64,000 nucleotides of DNA from Trichobilharzia regenti (Eukaryota; Platyhelminthes; Trematoda; Strigeidida; Schistosomatidae), in the NCBI GenBank assembly GCA_944472135.2, contig CALYDD020000394.1, positions 62,001 through 126,000 of the forward strand. The letters run 5' to 3'. The notes under the pieces were generated by a model. It saw nothing but the letters and a program-made list of their open reading frames with translations. It searched no databases and was not told the DNA's origin. A program made the position numbers and the translations under genes. Below are positions 10,041 through 19,249 of this stretch, one piece after another (the first letter of the stretch is position 1; each line of letters opens with the position of its first letter).

Positions 10041-13000
10041 TGTGTTACACTAGGAACGTGCTGGAATAAAAAATTGGTGAGATATATCAAACATTAAAAA
10101 TCCATCAAATAATACAATGCGAAATAAGTCAGTTTGCCCACGAATTTTGATCAAGGGGAAGGATAATTTCCTTCTGCGCCTTGTGAAACCAGGTAGACGT
10201 GGAAAACGACGTTTTTCACATATAACCGAAAACTTCTTTCTTAACGCTGTTAAATTAAAGTCCATTGTGAATTTTAAAGATGGTATGGGAGGTCTAGAAT
10301 TGTAACATTCCAAAGTCGGCTTTTATTGTTATGATCGATGGCGAACGGCATTTCAATAAGACATAGATCCGGTAGACGAATGGCAGAAGAATGTCCCCAG
10401 AGACATATGCATTATTTTTATATTGTGAAAGGTAGGCGAATTGAGATGTACTTCGGAATCCAAAATTGAAATGCCAAATAATAAAATCTTCTTATTCAAG
10501 AGGTATGGAATAGAGACAAGCGAACAACTAACTATTCATGTAGCATCAAAGTATTTCTGAATGAAGGTTTTGTCAAGCATAGTGATGAAGAATCCAAGAC
10601 TAAACGTCGAAACTCAAATAACATTAAACAATTCTTTGAGACTAATTTGTTGGGAGAGGCTATAGCAGTTTATCACGTTGTCAGTTGTCACTGTGATTAA
10701 GTTATGCCATTTATTTTCATCTCGAGATGTGATTTGTAGCTGCAACTGAATGGTTGAAAAAATCAAATTGCAAAGTATCTACTAGATACCCTTTAATTCA
10801 GACTGTACTCACTGCACAGCTAGCACTTGGGCTGTTTCCTGATTTCTCTGGTTTAATATTATTGTTTCTATAGAACCGGATTTGATAACAGTCTTGTATT
10901 AATACACTTCTTTTGACTGCCAGGCACGTTATGTATTACTCTCAGTAATTATTTTCTATTTGACAGAAATTTTGTGCTTTAAAGCTGACATCGAGAATAT
11001 GTAACTTCATGAAACAGCCTAAAGCATTCATATGCTGAAAGATTTCTAAAAAAGATTAACATTAAGAATGAATCCAATTTCTTTCACTATCAAACCCGTT
11101 TGTAGGTGAAGTAAATAAATAAATAAGTAAATACACGTAATTTACTTCGGCTTTGCACAATCATTGTAAAAAATAGGTTTTTTGAGACTTTTGTCAACCG
11201 ATACCACTTTGTGTTACATTATTGAGTAATATTTAAAAGGTGTGCTTTTCGCCACTATCTCACTAATACATTCACTGATTAAAAGCACTTAAATCTATGA
11301 TATGTGAGAGTGTGATGAAATCGGAAGAGCAGAACGACAAGGTTAGTCGAAACATAGCTGTATCAAATAAGCACAGCTAAATGTAAGACGACACTGATTT
11401 GAAGTTGAAAATAGAAAACTACTTTTTGTATTTCAAATCATTACTCTATGCAAGACGATGACAGTAAGTAAACCTACAGAACTGTCCAAAGTATGTTGAT
11501 ATACATTATTTCATATTATTCATTTGAAAAACGTCAAATGAAACTTCGAAATCGAATTCAAGACGTTTGTGAGATATAATAAACTACATTTTACGAGTAA
11601 AGTGACGCATTATATTATTGAAAAAGCCCTTTCAACAATAAGAATTTCCATGTCCGGGGAAAACATATATTGCAAATTTTTTTATCATTTTGAACCCCTA
11701 ATCTACGTGATGTTTCGAGCCGAATCAATTTCTAACACTTATAAGATATCCGTGAATCTATCATATTTCAAATTAATTTAAAAGTATATATTCAGCATTA
11801 CTATAAAGTATGTAGAGGCTGTAGTTTTAAACAGTTGGGTGTCTTTTGTCAACATCTCTCAATTGTTTTCGCATAGGTCTCTGGTCAGCACTGCTGTATT
11901 TATGAGTAACGGTGTGGAGCTCAATTAAGATGGCATCCAGATATACGTAAGATTAGTACCACTAGCAGTCTAATGAAAGTGCCTAAATTCTATAAAACCA
12001 GAAGAACCTTAATTGTCTCAGGTTGAATTATATCATGTCGTGTAGAGCGCTCATCCGTTCTTGCTTATTTCAAGTTGCTTTATTTAATTTTCATATTCCA
12101 TTTAATGATTGAACAGTTTTAAATTTTGCTAGCTTTATTAACTCTTATCTACTCAATATATTTACCATCTTAATACATTTAATGCAAACAATTCACGTAT
12201 TGACATATCAGAATTAACTAAGTCTTGCTGTCATCTGTTGAACAGTATGTATTGTATACTCCATCAACTCGGAATTCGTAGCCATCCAATCCAGTAATCT
12301 GTCACTGTGAAATTCTCAATCAGTGCAAGTTTAGCACATTAAAAAGGTGAAATGTGCATGTAAATACAACCGTGAGATTACAAAAATTAAATCGTCGATT
12401 AGAGCATATACTTCGCTGAAATATTTATTTGAGCTTTCAAATGGTATTCATATTCTCGCACGCATTTCTCAATTTGAGGTATCATGAAAGATTCACAACC
12501 TACTGATGTCTGCTTCACTGACCCAATGATGTCTGTCTTTAAATCTGTGTTGATGTGATATTCATAGTCACATCATATCAGCCTGGATCCACCATTAAAT
12601 TTTATGATTAAAAATTTCATTTCTTCCATCCGTACATCTAACCGCATTTATGAAGATCCCACTTGTATGGCTAATGTGTTCAAGTAGGAATTAAAGATGC
12701 TGGCTACTGAGGTTTCAGTCACTATTTGATAAGTGGTTATGCTGACATTGTTCTTCATAAGTAAATAACAGCGTTGTTAAAGTAACAACGAGTGAGTCTT
12801 ACCAGTTGTTGACCAATCTCATGTTTCATTTGATGAAAGACACTATTTTCATGCCTGATTCCCGACTATTCTGTTCAATCATTAGTGAAAGTTTGTGAAA
12901 AAGTTAACGCAGGAGACAAAATTGAATAATTAAGTAGCTGAGCTAAGTTCACATCTGCTAATCTAACAAAACACTAGGTGACGAAGTGTCATTAAATGTA

Positions 13001-13064
13001 ACGTCGAATAAATAAATTATTATGGAATGATACCATATCACCGACAACACTCAATTTTCACACG
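10041..13064. other. Long AT-rich stretch without recognised genes
   Basis: Only short chance frames are present. The one item noted is a segment at 12685-12745 that is similar to 23490-23550 and is listed separately. Confidence 0.4.
12685..12745 (+). repeat. Dispersed repeat of unknown type, copy 1
   Basis: A block with GATGCTGGCTACTGAGGTTT followed by CAGTCACTATTTGATAAGTG corresponds to a block at 23490-23550 with GATGCTGGTCACTGAGATTT followed by AAGTTACTAATTGATGAGTG. Similarity fades on both sides. It is probably a fragment of an interspersed repeat, but I could not name the family. Confidence 0.45.
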
Positions 13065-13174
13065 TTATTCGTAATAGAAAACATTTATTTCCCGATACGA
13101 ATTTAAAACAAGCAATAAAGGTTAATAAAGCAGGATTTAATGAATTCATCAAATTTCGGTAGAACTCGTCAGCT

Positions 13175-13308
13175 GAATACTCTAGATACACGAATACATA
13201 TACTTTTGAAATTACATTGGGAGATATAAGACTGATAAGTTGAATACTCTACATACACGAATATATATACTTTTGAAATTACATAGGGAGACATAAGGCT
13301 GATAAGTA
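13175..13308 (-). repeat. Tandem 67-bp duplication in PLE 3' UTR
   Basis: Two adjacent copies start GAATACTCTAGATACACG and GAATACTCTACATACACG and end at GATAAGTT/GATAAGTA, a period of about 67 bp. The same pair is mirrored in the right arm at about 15830-15964, so the duplication predates formation of the palindrome. Confidence 0.75.
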
Positions 13309-13671
13309 AACAAACTACATTGAATTAATCATGCAGAGAGACAGGTGCGAATACTTTCCAGGTCATGTTCAAATAAATAAGGGGAGAGAGAGAGTATGAG
13401 AGATCAAAATTAAGATAAATTGCATTACGTTTCAATTACATCACTTAGATAAACAATTAGTCATTAGGGAATATAACTAGAATTGCAAACAGACTAATAT
13501 CAATAGTAATAGTTATAATAACAATAATAATAATAGTGTTGAAGTGAGTTAAGATAATCTTACGGATAAAGCATAGATTTAAATGAATCAAGAATAATAA
13601 TAATGGCAGTAATAATAACAAAAATAATAAGAAGAAGAGGTAGAATAATAACAAGTAGAGAATAAAACGTA

Positions 13672-14376
13672 TTACCATGGTAGATTAAGAGTTACGACCA
13701 TCTCCTTTTGTATACAGAGAGCTGGTTTATAAATTCGAATTGCACAAGCCTCTGCAATTGCAAGCATCTTCTTGTTTCTTTGTTTGCTGACAATGGTAAA
13801 TGACTTGACTGCGTCGATATCATGTCCGTAATCTACAAGATGTTTTGTTATTGAGGATTTTGGCACTTTGAACTCAGCTGTTTTCAACCATTTTGGCAAA
13901 TGCTCCATCATGCGAGTAGACAATCGCCTTTCCGTACGACCTATGTATTTGCTGCCACAAACACACTCAAATTGATATATGCAGTTTGAAGTGTCGAGGA
14001 TTGGCGACTGGTCTTTCCCAGATTGTTGAAGCACTCGCTTGGTGGTGTTAAGGATAACAAGTTTTGCAGCATAATAAGCTCTCTTGATGGCTTTGTCGAG
14101 TCTTCGTTTCACTACTTCTTGTACGTCATCTCCTTTGAACGGTAAATTGATATAAACAGGTTTCTTTGGAACTGTTTGAATCGTTTTGCGGGGGGTAGTT
14201 TCTTTGGAGTATTTATTAATGAACTTCTCAGGATATCCATTCTTAGATAAAATATCCTTCAGAGATTTTATTTCCTGTTCAATAGTACTGTCAGAACTAA
14301 TTTTCCGTGCTCTATTGAACAGTGTTCTGACTAGGTTCTTTTTGTACTGGATTGGGACAAAGCTCTTGAACATGCA
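13672..14376 (-). CDS. PLE GIY-YIG endonuclease region, left palindrome copy
   Basis: The minus-strand frame runs from the palindrome apex to a stop at 13672. About 235 residues are element-encoded: the end of the RT/thumb region (MFKSFVPIQYKKNLVRTLFN, NGYPEKFINKYSKE), a linker (YINLPFKGDD, VKRRLDKAIKRAYYAAKLV), then GIY-YIG (CIYQFECVCGSKYIGRT, LSTRMMEHLP, HLVDYGHDIDAVKSF) ending in CIQKEMVVTLNLPW. The open frame extends to 14577 across the apex, but those first roughly 64 codons are antisense of the other copy. There is no RT catalytic core, so the copy is 5'-truncated. The 3' part is intact and nearly identical to its partner, which suggests a young insertion or arm homogenisation. Confidence 0.8.
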   Translation of the reverse strand, partial: CMFKSFVPIQYKKNLVRTLFNRARKISSDSTIEQEIKSLKDILSKNGYPEKFINKYSKETTPRKTIQTVPKKPVYINLPFKGDDVQEVVKRRLDKAIKRAYYAAKLVILNTTKRVLQQSGKDQSPILDTSNCIYQFECVCGSKYIGRTERRLSTRMMEHLPKWLKTAEFKVPKSSITKHLVDYGHDIDAVKSFTIVSKQRNKKMLAIAEACAIRIYKPALCIQKEMVVTLNLPW

Positions 14377-14386
14377 TTTCAGTACA

Positions 14387-15091
14387 TGCATGTTCAAGAG
14401 CTTTGTCCCAATCCAGTACAAAAAGAACCTAGTCAGAACACTGTTCAATAGAGCACGGAAAATTTGTTCTGACAGTACTATTGAACAGGAAATAAAATCT
14501 CTGAAGGATATTTTATGTAAGAATGGATATCCTGAGAAGTTCATTAATAAATACTCCAAAGAAACTACCCCCCGCAAAACGATTCAAACAGTTCCAAAGA
14601 AACCTGTTTATATCAATTTACCGTTCAAAGGAGATGACGTACAAGAAGTAGTGAAACGAAGACTCGACAAAGCCATCAGGAGAGCTTATTATGCTGCAAA
14701 ACTTGTTATCCTTAACACCACCAAGCGAGTGCTTCAACAATCTGGGAAAGACCAGTCGCCAATCCTCGACACTTCAAACTGCATATATCAATTTGAGTGT
14801 GTTTGTGGCAGCAAATACATAGGTCGTACGGAAAGGCGATTGTCTACTCGCATGATGGAGCATTTGCCAAAATGGTTGAAAACAGCTGAGTTCAAAGTGC
14901 CAAAATCCTCAATAACAAAACATCTTGTAGATTACGGACATGATATCGACGCAGTCAAGTCATTTACCATTGTCAGCAAACAAAGAAACAAGAAGATGCT
15001 TGCAATTGCAGAGGCTTGTGCAATTCGAATTTATAAACCAGCTCTCTGTATACAAAAGGAGATGGTCGTAACTCTTAATCTACCATGGTAA
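14387..15091 (+). CDS. PLE GIY-YIG endonuclease region, right palindrome copy
   Basis: Mirror copy of the left-arm frame, with the same domain order and the same C-terminus (CIQKEMVVTLNLPW, stop at 15091). Differences seen are few (for example DILCKNG for DILSKNG, KAIRRAYY for KAIKRAYY). The open frame reaches back to 14186 only by reading antisense through the left arm. The domain would be a site-specific nuclease nicking target DNA to prime reverse transcription, but without an RT this copy cannot act alone. Confidence 0.8.
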   Translation, partial: CMFKSFVPIQYKKNLVRTLFNRARKICSDSTIEQEIKSLKDILCKNGYPEKFINKYSKETTPRKTIQTVPKKPVYINLPFKGDDVQEVVKRRLDKAIRRAYYAAKLVILNTTKRVLQQSGKDQSPILDTSNCIYQFECVCGSKYIGRTERRLSTRMMEHLPKWLKTAEFKVPKSSITKHLVDYGHDIDAVKSFTIVSKQRNKKMLAIAEACAIRIYKPALCIQKEMVVTLNLPW

Positions 15092-15225
15092 TACGTTTTA
15101 TTCTCTACTTGTTATTATTCTACCTCTTCTTATTATTATTTTTGTTATTATTACTGCCATTATTATTATTCTTGATTCATTTAAATCTATGGTTTATCCG
15201 TAAGATTATCTTAACTCACTTCAAC

Positions 15226-15613
15226 ACTATTATTATTTAGAAAAGAGAAAGATTTAGCGAAGAAATATTTACTTTTCAATTAGATCCTCATCTCTGGCTC
15301 TACTCTAATGTATATAGCATTTTAATTACAATACACAACAATTTACCAATCAAGTGGCGATATGTTTGTTAACAATAATTAGTCGGTGTCAAAATGTCAA
15401 TGGGGTGATAATTAACGAAGACATTTTGACACCGACTAATTATTGTTAACAAACATATCGCCACTTGATTGGTAAATTGTTGTGTATTGTAATTAAAATG
15501 CTATATACATTAGAGTAGAGCCAGAGATGAGGATCTAATTGAAAAGTAAATATTTCTTCGCTCAATCTTTCTCTTTTCTAAATGTCTAAATGGGGATATT
15601 TACTATTATTATT
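15226..15613. mobile_element. Small palindromic PLE insertion nested in the larger one
   Basis: Inverted arms of 161 bp (15238-15398 and 15420-15580) surround a 21-base loop. The right copy continues 21 bases further (15581-15601). The direct repeat ACTATTATTATT flanks it (15226-15237, 15602-15613), in an ATT tract that is uninterrupted in the left arm of the outer palindrome. The arms carry only 3' UTR and match the PLE 3' end at 8615-8760, so this is a different PLE family from the host element and inserted after the host palindrome formed. The arms differ from each other at about one position seen. Confidence 0.85.
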
Positions 15614-16040
15614 ATTGTTATTATAACTATTACTATTGATATTAGTCTGTTTGCAATTCTAGTTATATTCCCTAATGACTAATTGTTTATCTAAGTGATG
15701 TAATTGAAACGTAATGCAATTTATCTTAATTTTGATCTCTCATACTCTCTCTCTCCCCTTATTTATTTGAACATGACCTGGAAAATATTCGCACCTGTCT
15801 CTCTGCATGATTAATTCAATGTAGTTTGTTTACTTATCAGCCTTATGTCTCCCTATGTAATTTCAAAAGTATATATATTCGTGTATGTAGAGTATTCAAC
15901 TTATCAGTCTTATATCTCCCAATGTAATTTCAAAAGTATATGTATTCGTGTATCTAGAGTATTCAGCTGACGAGTTCTACCGAAATTTGATGAATTCATT
16001 AAATCCTGCTTTATTAACCTTTATTGCTTATTGGTAATAG

Positions 16041-16881
16041 CCCATCAACAATCCATTGAGCGCTAAATTAATTGAAATTTAAAATTTGTGATTGGCTTCC
16101 TCGTTGGTATCGGGGAGAGTTTGATTACTTAAATACAAAGCCGTAACAAATTACGGACGAATGTTCATTAAGTTCCACTTAACACTATAAAATTTCCCTT
16201 GAAACGTTATCAACAGAAAGCTAAAGTTGTGGTGATTCGTTCACCTGACTGAATGTGTGGTATTCTTATGAAATGGTTTGAAATGCTGTAGAATGTTTGT
16301 CATTAGGCTTGATTACCTGGATAAGAGATCTAGTATATCAGGTTCATTTCCATAAATTTGAGATTTTCAGTGCGTTTTGTGTGGTGCTGACAGCCAAGCG
16401 TTTATTGTTAATAATGTTTATATGCGTGCATCAGTGTACATTTAAATGAACACGCTTTGCCATTTTACCCGCGGTGCTATTGAATATGTAATCACTTGAA
16501 CAAAGCGTCATAATTTGTGGGAATACTGTTTACGTAAAATACAGCCGTTTATTTCATTACTATATCACTCCCGCCAATGTTTTTAATAGGAAAATTCGTC
16601 AGTTTTTCTATTGATTTAGAGTCCATATTTGTTTAAATATAACCTTTTACTTCATTAAATTTAATCCAAAATTTCAATATACAAATACTTTATTAATGTT
16701 CGCATCATATCAGTATGCAGTTGTAAGTTGAGCATATCTTAGTCATTTCGCAGCTTGAATAATCTTTCACTTTTCGAATGTTGTATTAGCTATAAGTCGA
16801 CGTAAACTGCAGATCAGTCCGTAAACAGACCTGTTGGTTACAAATGTTGTGTAAAGATCTTGAGTGACTAAGGTATCCAAT
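16041..16881. other. No feature recognised
   Basis: AT-rich sequence between the PLE palindrome and the hammerhead element. No gene or repeat identified. Confidence 0.4.
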
Positions 16882-16978
16882 AATATGTCTTTTCAAGTGT
16901 TGGTTTGTAGGGATTTGATTGATTTCAGGATTTCATCATGAGCTGACATTAGTTAGAGAACCATTGGAAAACCTGGGA

Positions 16979-17024
16979 GTACTGGACAGCTGTTTCGTCC
17001 TAGTTTGGGACTCTTCAGCAGTAC
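16979..17024 (-). ncRNA. Hammerhead ribozyme, type I, intact core
   Basis: Read on the minus strand: stem I GTACTG pairs with CAGTAC (6 bp). The core is CTGAAGA, stem II GTCC/GGAC closes the loop CAAACTA, and GAAA follows. Stem III is the self-complementary ACAGCTGT, and C17 completes a GUC cleavage triplet. All invariant core positions are present. The predicted cleavage lies between 16985 and 16984. The very short, palindromic stem III is like that of Sm-alpha ribozymes and may favour dimeric folding. Confidence 0.85.
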
Positions 17025-17028
17025 GCTG

Positions 17029-17039
17029 GGTTCGAATCC
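17029..17039 (+). promoter_or_regulatory. RNA polymerase III B box at palindrome centre
   Basis: GGTTCGAATCC is a perfect match to the tRNA-gene B box and sits in the loop between the two ribozyme arms. It is correctly oriented for transcription to the right, into the plus-strand ribozyme. No A box is recognisable upstream, because that place is occupied by the inverted copy. Confidence 0.65.
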
Positions 17040-17042
17040 TGC

Positions 17043-17088
17043 GTACTGATGAAGAGTCCCAAACTAGGACGAAACAGCTGTCCAGTAC
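17043..17088 (+). ncRNA. Hammerhead ribozyme, type I, core position C3 mutated
   Basis: Mirror copy of the minus-strand ribozyme with the same stems I, II and III and the same GUC site (cleavage expected between 17082 and 17083). Where the partner reads CTGAAGA, this copy reads ATGAAGA, so C3 is A. C3 normally pairs with G8 in the active core, so activity should be strongly reduced. Confidence 0.65.
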
Positions 17089-17154
17089 TCCCAGGTTTTC
17101 CAATGGTTCTCTAACTAATGTCAGCTCATGATGAAATCCTGAAATATGTCTTTT

Positions 17155-17729
17155 GTTTCATGCAGGACGTTTGGACTCTTTTTAAAACAGCGAGATTATT
17201 GTGTAATATTTATATACATAATGATGACTATGTTATGACTTATTGGTCGCCATTGAGTAAGTTAGAGTTCTCTGTAAAAGTGTTATTCTTATTCAGAACT
17301 TCAAACAATCTATTAAGCATCACAAATAAACATGAAGTGAAATCACACATAAAAGTGATAGCCACCAAAATTTGGAAATATAAAAATGTTATTTGAACGA
17401 ACTTCATAGTTTCATTTTGCAATAAAAGCTTGACCACTTTGTTTGATGTATAAATATTTTTTGTAATGCACAAAAGCTGTTCCTTCATTACGCAATGTGC
17501 AGCTCTAACAGGTGAGTTTACTTATATGAGGCAACTTTTATACAGAAGCTCACAGAATTTCATCTTCTAGAAACGGTTCAACTCACGAATGTAACCTCTG
17601 GATCAGCAAACTATGACATAAACTTTATTCGGACATTGTTGTAACCTATACACAAACGAAAAATACAATATTTTTGCTGTGATAATTTCACCTGTAGTAT
17701 TAATTATTATTTAATCTGTGGATCGCAAG
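17155..17729. other. No gene supported
   Basis: Two short open frames (17118-17396 + and 17240-17488 -) overlap on opposite strands; the first begins inside the ribozyme element and neither resembles a known protein. No other feature seen. Confidence 0.35.
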
Positions 17730-17975
17730 CGGAACATAAGGATTTGGCAGTGTATTGAAAATTCACTCTGTCCCATACAGCTACTTTGTATTCAGCTGGC
17801 TCTGCGCTTCCCCACAAGGTTTCCTATTCTCCTCATATTATTGTCAAAATGTGACAATGAAATATTCAACTATTCAGTTCTTGTCGGAATCCCATTTGAG
17901 GCTGAGGTGTGTGGTGTCATTCAGCGGTCTTTTCAGAGTATGTTCTGTCGAGCAAATTGCATTACCATGTGAAAA
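17730..17975 (-). mobile_element. RTE retrotransposon 3' tail, heavily decayed
   Basis: The plus-strand text starting GGAACATAAGG and containing TGAGGCTGAG, GTGTCATTCAGCGGTCTTTTC and AGAGTATG aligns with the 3' ends of the clear RTE copies at 5815 and 42310 (GAACATAAGG; GATGTCACCCAGCGGTTTCC; GAGTATGGCCAATCC). Only the last roughly 80 codons and tail are represented, with no open frame on the minus strand. Confidence 0.5.
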
Positions 17976-17979
17976 TATC

Positions 17980-19245
17980 TGATTGAGTCAAGCTTGTACA
18001 CATTAGATTTGTAATCAGAAATCGACGCCACTTGAAGTATATCAGCTGGCTAGGATTTTGATTAGTAAAGATTGTTTAATAAGTTCATGTTTTGCACTTC
18101 ATGTTAAAGGGTTCGGTAAGTCATTGATTAGTGTTTAGGTTTTTTAACGGGATTCGTAATTCAAACCAAGCCCAAAAAAACAATAAAAACCCGTGTTATT
18201 CATGATGAAATACATATTGCTGTTCAGATTCATATGTAAGAGTGAGCTTCAGATTTAGATAACTTATAATGCTGTGTATGTGTACACAAGCAATATTACT
18301 ATTTACGGATGTGTCGTATGAAGGAAATCTCAGTATATATGTTAAAGCCATGTCAAAATTAAAAAAAAATGAAAATACAATCTCTTCACTTTTTGCCAGC
18401 ATTTTTACGAGGTTTTCATTACAAGACTAAGAAATATACTGGAAAATGAATTTCTGTAATTTCAACTGATTTTGCACGAACTATCACGAAGGTGTGTTTG
18501 CTTCTAAATCAAACGAATTTTAAACCACAAAGTTTTGGGTCGAATCCAGCTAACATTTGTGAAAGGTTTTCTTCTGTGTTAATTATCACAAGACTACTTT
18601 CAGTTATGTATAATATAAAAAACTCAAGTCAAATGTAACTTTGCATCTTTAAAACAGCTGTGAGGTCAAATTGGCGCATGCCCAGGAATGGGTTTCAGGT
18701 TGTAGTTCCCTTGAGATTTTAAATAATAATGAGTTTTGTATCACATCATTTCCGAAAAGTTTCTATGATAAACCAACTCTGCCCAAATTGTGTGTCGACA
18801 TTTTTCGCTATCCTTTCAAAACTGTATGGACGATGCATCCTTCTACAGTCTGATGAAACTGTGAGAAGAACATGTTTTGATAACATAAAAGGCTATCCTA
18901 TTCAGCATTTGACTCTGATAAATTTGACTTTCAGTACATCAGGCGTAATTTAATCGTATATTTTGAAACCAACTTGAGTAATACTACTACACAGCATTTC
19001 AAAAATGTATCAATCCTCCCCTATTACCTTTCTTAATTTCTGAAGGTCATTTTAGCATGCGATGCCTCGATATGCTATGGAATCTCATAAATCATGGATT
19101 AAGGTAACCGAAAGTTAGTGAAATCATTTAAGAAGAGACAAATCACTCTCGCAAAAAGCAATTTACGATTTGAAGAAAATTTACTGCAATTCTTCAAATA
19201 ATGTTGTCCTACAAGTCGAGTACGATAACCACTACGAGTTTTCCC
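17980..19245. other. No feature recognised
   Basis: AT-rich sequence with chance frames only. A B-box-like GGTCGAATCC near 18538 has no A box at the right distance and was not called as a SINE. Confidence 0.35.
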
Positions 19246-19249
19246 TAAG

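Larger units (their letters stand above)
13065..16040. mobile_element. Large palindromic PLE insertion (two inverted 5'-truncated copies)
   Basis: Two inverted copies of one PLE meet head to head. The left arm is 13110-14376 (element on minus strand), the loop 14377-14386, and the right arm 14387-16029 (element on plus strand). Removing the nested insertion plus one copy of its target duplication (376 bp) from the right arm leaves 1267 bp, the same length as the left arm. Direct repeats TTATTCGTAATAG (13065-13077) and TTATTGGTAATAG (16028-16040) flank it. The left copy has 32 extra bases at its 3' end (13078-13109). Each arm holds the PLE C-terminal coding region and a 3' UTR with ATT tracts and a tandem 67-bp unit. 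Confidence 0.85.
16882..17154. mobile_element. Palindromic hammerhead-ribozyme element (Sm-alpha-like)
   Basis: Inverted arms of about 103 bp (16924-17026 and 17041-17143) surround a 14-base loop that contains a perfect B box. A 12-bp direct repeat AATATGTCTTTT flanks the unit (16882-16893, 17143-17154). The left (minus-strand) copy has about 28 extra bases at its 3' end (16894-16921). Each arm carries a type I hammerhead fold. Schistosome Sm-alpha repeats combine a tRNA-like promoter with a hammerhead, so membership in that class is well supported; the inverted-dimer form is what is unusual here. Confidence 0.8.

Noticed and set aside
18536..18548. GGGTCGAATCC-like B box
   Set aside because: No A box at the correct distance and no SINE body.
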